Shown here: positions 62,158-64,000 of the stretch, piece after piece
How the letters are laid out: the number at the start of each line of letters is the position of its first letter
Position numbering within the stretch: position 1 is the stretch's first letter
Assembly (NCBI GenBank): GCA_036338435.1
Contig: JAYZCG010000009.1
Location: 1 to 64,000, forward strand
Reading direction: 5' to 3'
Length of the DNA stretch: 64,000 nucleotides
DNA from: JAPYTY01 sp036338435
GTDB lineage: Bacteria; Acidobacteriota; UBA6911; RPQK01; JADFOI01
Program-made: the position numbers and the translations under genes
Notes under the pieces: model-generated
Told to the model about the DNA's origin: nothing
Databases searched by the model: none
Seen by the model: the letters and a program-made list of their open reading frames with translations, nothing else

Positions 62158-63450
62158 TCACTCCGTAATAATCGGGATCACAAAAGGGTCAACGCAGTTG
62201 AAGTCTAAAGACTTCATTTCCTCCACGGCTTCCTGCATGGGGGAGAACCCAGTGGGTTCGACTGTAATGACAAAAGGGAAGTTAGAGCGATCTGACCAAC
62301 TCTCCTGAAGAACCAAATCTATATTGATGTTTCGATCTGCTAAAATCTGGGTCAAGGTAGCGATGATACCAGGCTGATCCTTCACGAAAAACCTCATGTA
62401 AAAAGGATATAAATCCTCATCTCCGCCGCCTATGGCCATTTCTCCCAAAGAGAATTGTGTGCCAACTGTCTGCTGCTCTTGCTGGGCAGCACGTAGAATA
62501 TCCGCCACAACTGAGACCGCAGTGGGGCCTTCTCCCGCACCACTTCCACTCAACAATACTGGACCCAGCGTCGCTCCCGTGACTTCAATGGCATTAAGAA
62601 CTCCGGAAATCTTGGACAATGGAAGGCTGTTGCCCACCAAAAAGGGTCCTACGCGGAGGTGTAACTGGTCTGATTGTGTGGTCGTAACACCCAGCAACTT
62701 AATTGTGGAATCGATCTTCCGAGCATACAAAAAATCCACTGCATTTACTTCTTCGATCCCCTGTGTGGGGATTTCTTGTGAATCAACATTGGTATGAAAA
62801 CAAAGCGTGCTCAAAATGGCCAACTTGTCACGGGCATCTACTCCGGAGACATCTAGTGTGGGATCGCTCTCAGCATACCCAAGAGATTGGGCTTTGGTGA
62901 GAGCATCTTGGTAGTTAGTTTTCCCATCACTCATGGCCGAAAGAACGAAGTTGCACGTTCCATTCAAGATACCCCGAATCCGCAGGATTTGATCCGAAGA
63001 AAGAGAATTATTGACCACCTGAATTATGGGAATACCCCCAGCCACTGATGCTTCGAATCCGAGATGAACGGCAGCTTTAGTAGCCTGTTGCCTGTAATCC
63101 GTACCGTGGAGGGCCATCAACGCCTTATTCGCTGTTACTACACTCTTTCTATCTCCCAGAGCCGAACGAATGATCTGATCAGCAGGATCAATCCCACCGA
63201 TTAGTTCGACTACTATGTCCGCAGGAACCTTTAGGAATTCATCCAGCGAATTAGTGAAGATTGGTTCCGATAATATCCACGAGGTATCTTTCTTCTGGTA
63301 GCTACGATCCAAAATCATTACCAGTTCAAGATCAATGCCGAATCTCTCACTATAACGAGAGGCTTCTCGTTGTAGGAGTCGAACCACACCACGCCCCACC
63401 GTACCGAACCCGGCCATAGCTACACAGACTTTACCGGAAGTTGATGCCAT
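62158..63450 (-). CDS. hom: homoserine dehydrogenase
   Basis: The NAD(P)-binding motif is AGFGTVGRGVV. Catalytic-domain motifs SVAGGIPIIQ and GILNGTCNFVLSAM...YADS-type LGYAESDPTLDVSGVDARDKL are present, and a C-terminal ACT domain (FFVKDQPGIIATLTQILADRNI) allows feedback control. It reduces aspartate semialdehyde to homoserine, between lysC and thrC. I start at ATG 63450 with GAGG 10 nt upstream; an ORF 10 codons longer exists. It is 430 aa. It is not linked to the SAM riboswitch. Confidence 0.93.
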   Translation of the reverse strand: MASTSGKVCVAMAGFGTVGRGVVRLLQREASRYSERFGIDLELVMILDRSYQKKDTSWILSEPIFTNSLDEFLKVPADIVVELIGGIDPADQIIRSALGDRKSVVTANKALMALHGTDYRQQATKAAVHLGFEASVAGGIPIIQVVNNSLSSDQILRIRGILNGTCNFVLSAMSDGKTNYQDALTKAQSLGYAESDPTLDVSGVDARDKLAILSTLCFHTNVDSQEIPTQGIEEVNAVDFLYARKIDSTIKLLGVTTTQSDQLHLRVGPFLVGNSLPLSKISGVLNAIEVTGATLGPVLLSGSGAGEGPTAVSVVADILRAAQQEQQTVGTQFSLGEMAIGGGDEDLYPFYMRFFVKDQPGIIATLTQILADRNINIDLVLQESWSDRSNFPFVITVEPTGFSPMQEAVEEMKSLDFNCVDPFVIPIITE

Positions 63451-63813
63451 CGCCCCATCCTCACTTTCTGGATCTACCAAGAAGAGTATATCTCACGACC
63501 TATCCAGTATTATGCATAAATTATCTCCTGAGATGCCGAAATCATTCGTCCTAATTCTGGAGACCTATGTTCGGTCTATACGACACGCTCTTAAAACACC
63601 CCTCTCCAGTCCATATTGACATCGCAAACTCATGCCCTTCACAACAAAACCAGGTTCGGAATCCATGCCTTAATTTGTATGGCAAAGTACTCCTGAAAAT
63701 TAACATCATTCTTTAATTGATTTTTTAAGAAAGATAAATATTTTATGAGGTCTCGTATGTCCTCACCCTGATATGATTGACCACCTCTAATTGGAAAGCG
63801 ATTTTATTGAACG
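63451..63813. other. intergenic region, divergent promoters
   Basis: This lies between hom and the membrane-protein gene at the right edge. It is AT-rich near 63700-63750. A weak promoter-like pair for the rightward gene is TTGATT (63717-63722) and TATTTT (63739-63744), 16 nt apart. No ORF or RNA gene was recognised. Confidence 0.4.
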
Positions 63814-64000
63814 ATGGAAACTCTATTTACTTTCCTGTTTAAGTATGAGCCGTTCGTCTTTGATAGAGGGCAACTCACATTCCAATGGAGTCTGGACGCA
63901 TGGGTGACAACTCTGATTCTACTAATCCTGGCGATCTTCCTCTTTCTTGTCCACCGCCGTTCTTTCCCTCGTTCTCAAGGGTTAGACGGATGGATCTTAC
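63814..64000 (+). CDS. membrane protein of unknown function, partial (N-terminus only)
   Basis: The ATG at 63814 opens METLFTFLFKYEPFVFDRG. One transmembrane helix follows (about residues 33-47, WVTTLILLILAIFLFLV) and then RRSFPRSQG, and the frame is open to the window edge (62 codons). The N-terminus resembles membrane proteins of acidobacteria that carry large periplasmic domains, but no domain is visible here and I do not assign a function. Confidence 0.55.
   Translation, partial: METLFTFLFKYEPFVFDRGQLTFQWSLDAWVTTLILLILAIFLFLVHRRSFPRSQGLDGWIL

Overview
The window looks like chromosomal DNA from an uncultivated, probably marine or host-associated member of the Acidobacteriota, of moderate GC. 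This is inferred from three things: the gene order tilS-ftsH-folP-cdaA-ybbR-glmM next to hldE(C)-mfd-parvulins, the choice-of-anchor V / FPQFADG-type secreted protein near the left edge, and the general protein character. No rRNA or marker phylogeny is available here, so the phylum call is moderate in confidence. There is no sign of phage, insertion sequences, CRISPR or plasmid functions.

Layout. 0-11.6 kb: a partial TrmJ-like RNA methyltransferase, two secreted proteins with c-type heme-like motifs, a class I aminotransferase, a YhaM-like OB-HD nuclease, a LysM-rich MltD transglycosylase overlapping a fumarylacetoacetase-family gene, a C-terminal processing protease and an Nramp-related transporter. 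11.6-42.6 kb: an accessory catabolic region. It holds five secreted amidohydrolase-3 enzymes, one ACMSD-like amidohydrolase, two UbiD-type decarboxylases, a DapA-like aldolase, a class II aldolase, a 2-hydroxyacid dehydrogenase, a secreted alpha/beta hydrolase, a DASS transporter, CoxG-, GlcG- and CoxS/CoxL-type genes, and glnA with an Lrp-type regulator. 42.7-63.5 kb: housekeeping. It holds tatA/tatC, a long minus-strand run (tilS, ftsH, folP, cdaA, ybbR, glmM, hldE-C, mfd, two parvulins), thrC-lysC behind a SAM riboswitch, carD, hemB, a CAU tRNA and hom. A membrane protein begins at the right edge.

Two observations stand out. First, the sulfide:quinone-reductase-like gene at 14546 does not end at its TGA (15767-15769). 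The same frame continues for 53 codons into the expected family C-terminus. The TGA lies where the family has a redox cysteine, and a GC-rich hairpin sits at the right distance to be a bacterial SECIS. I read it as a selenoprotein (Sec408, 461 aa). Second, three small secreted cohesin-like proteins (11646, 17531, 29734) are very diverged in their bodies but all end in exactly CFFYMH followed by the stop, encoded with different codons. Each lies next to an amidohydrolase on the same strand. I do not recognise this tail as any described C-terminal sorting signal; it is the best candidate here for an undescribed system.

How the genes may work together: secreted amidohydrolases and the esterase could release small acids from exogenous polymers or amides. 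DASS, UbiD, FAH-type, hydroxylase and aldolase enzymes could then process them, with SQR feeding electrons to quinone. This is inference from family membership only. Start codons were chosen from Shine-Dalgarno matches, signal peptides and family starts, and several differ from the longest possible ORF.
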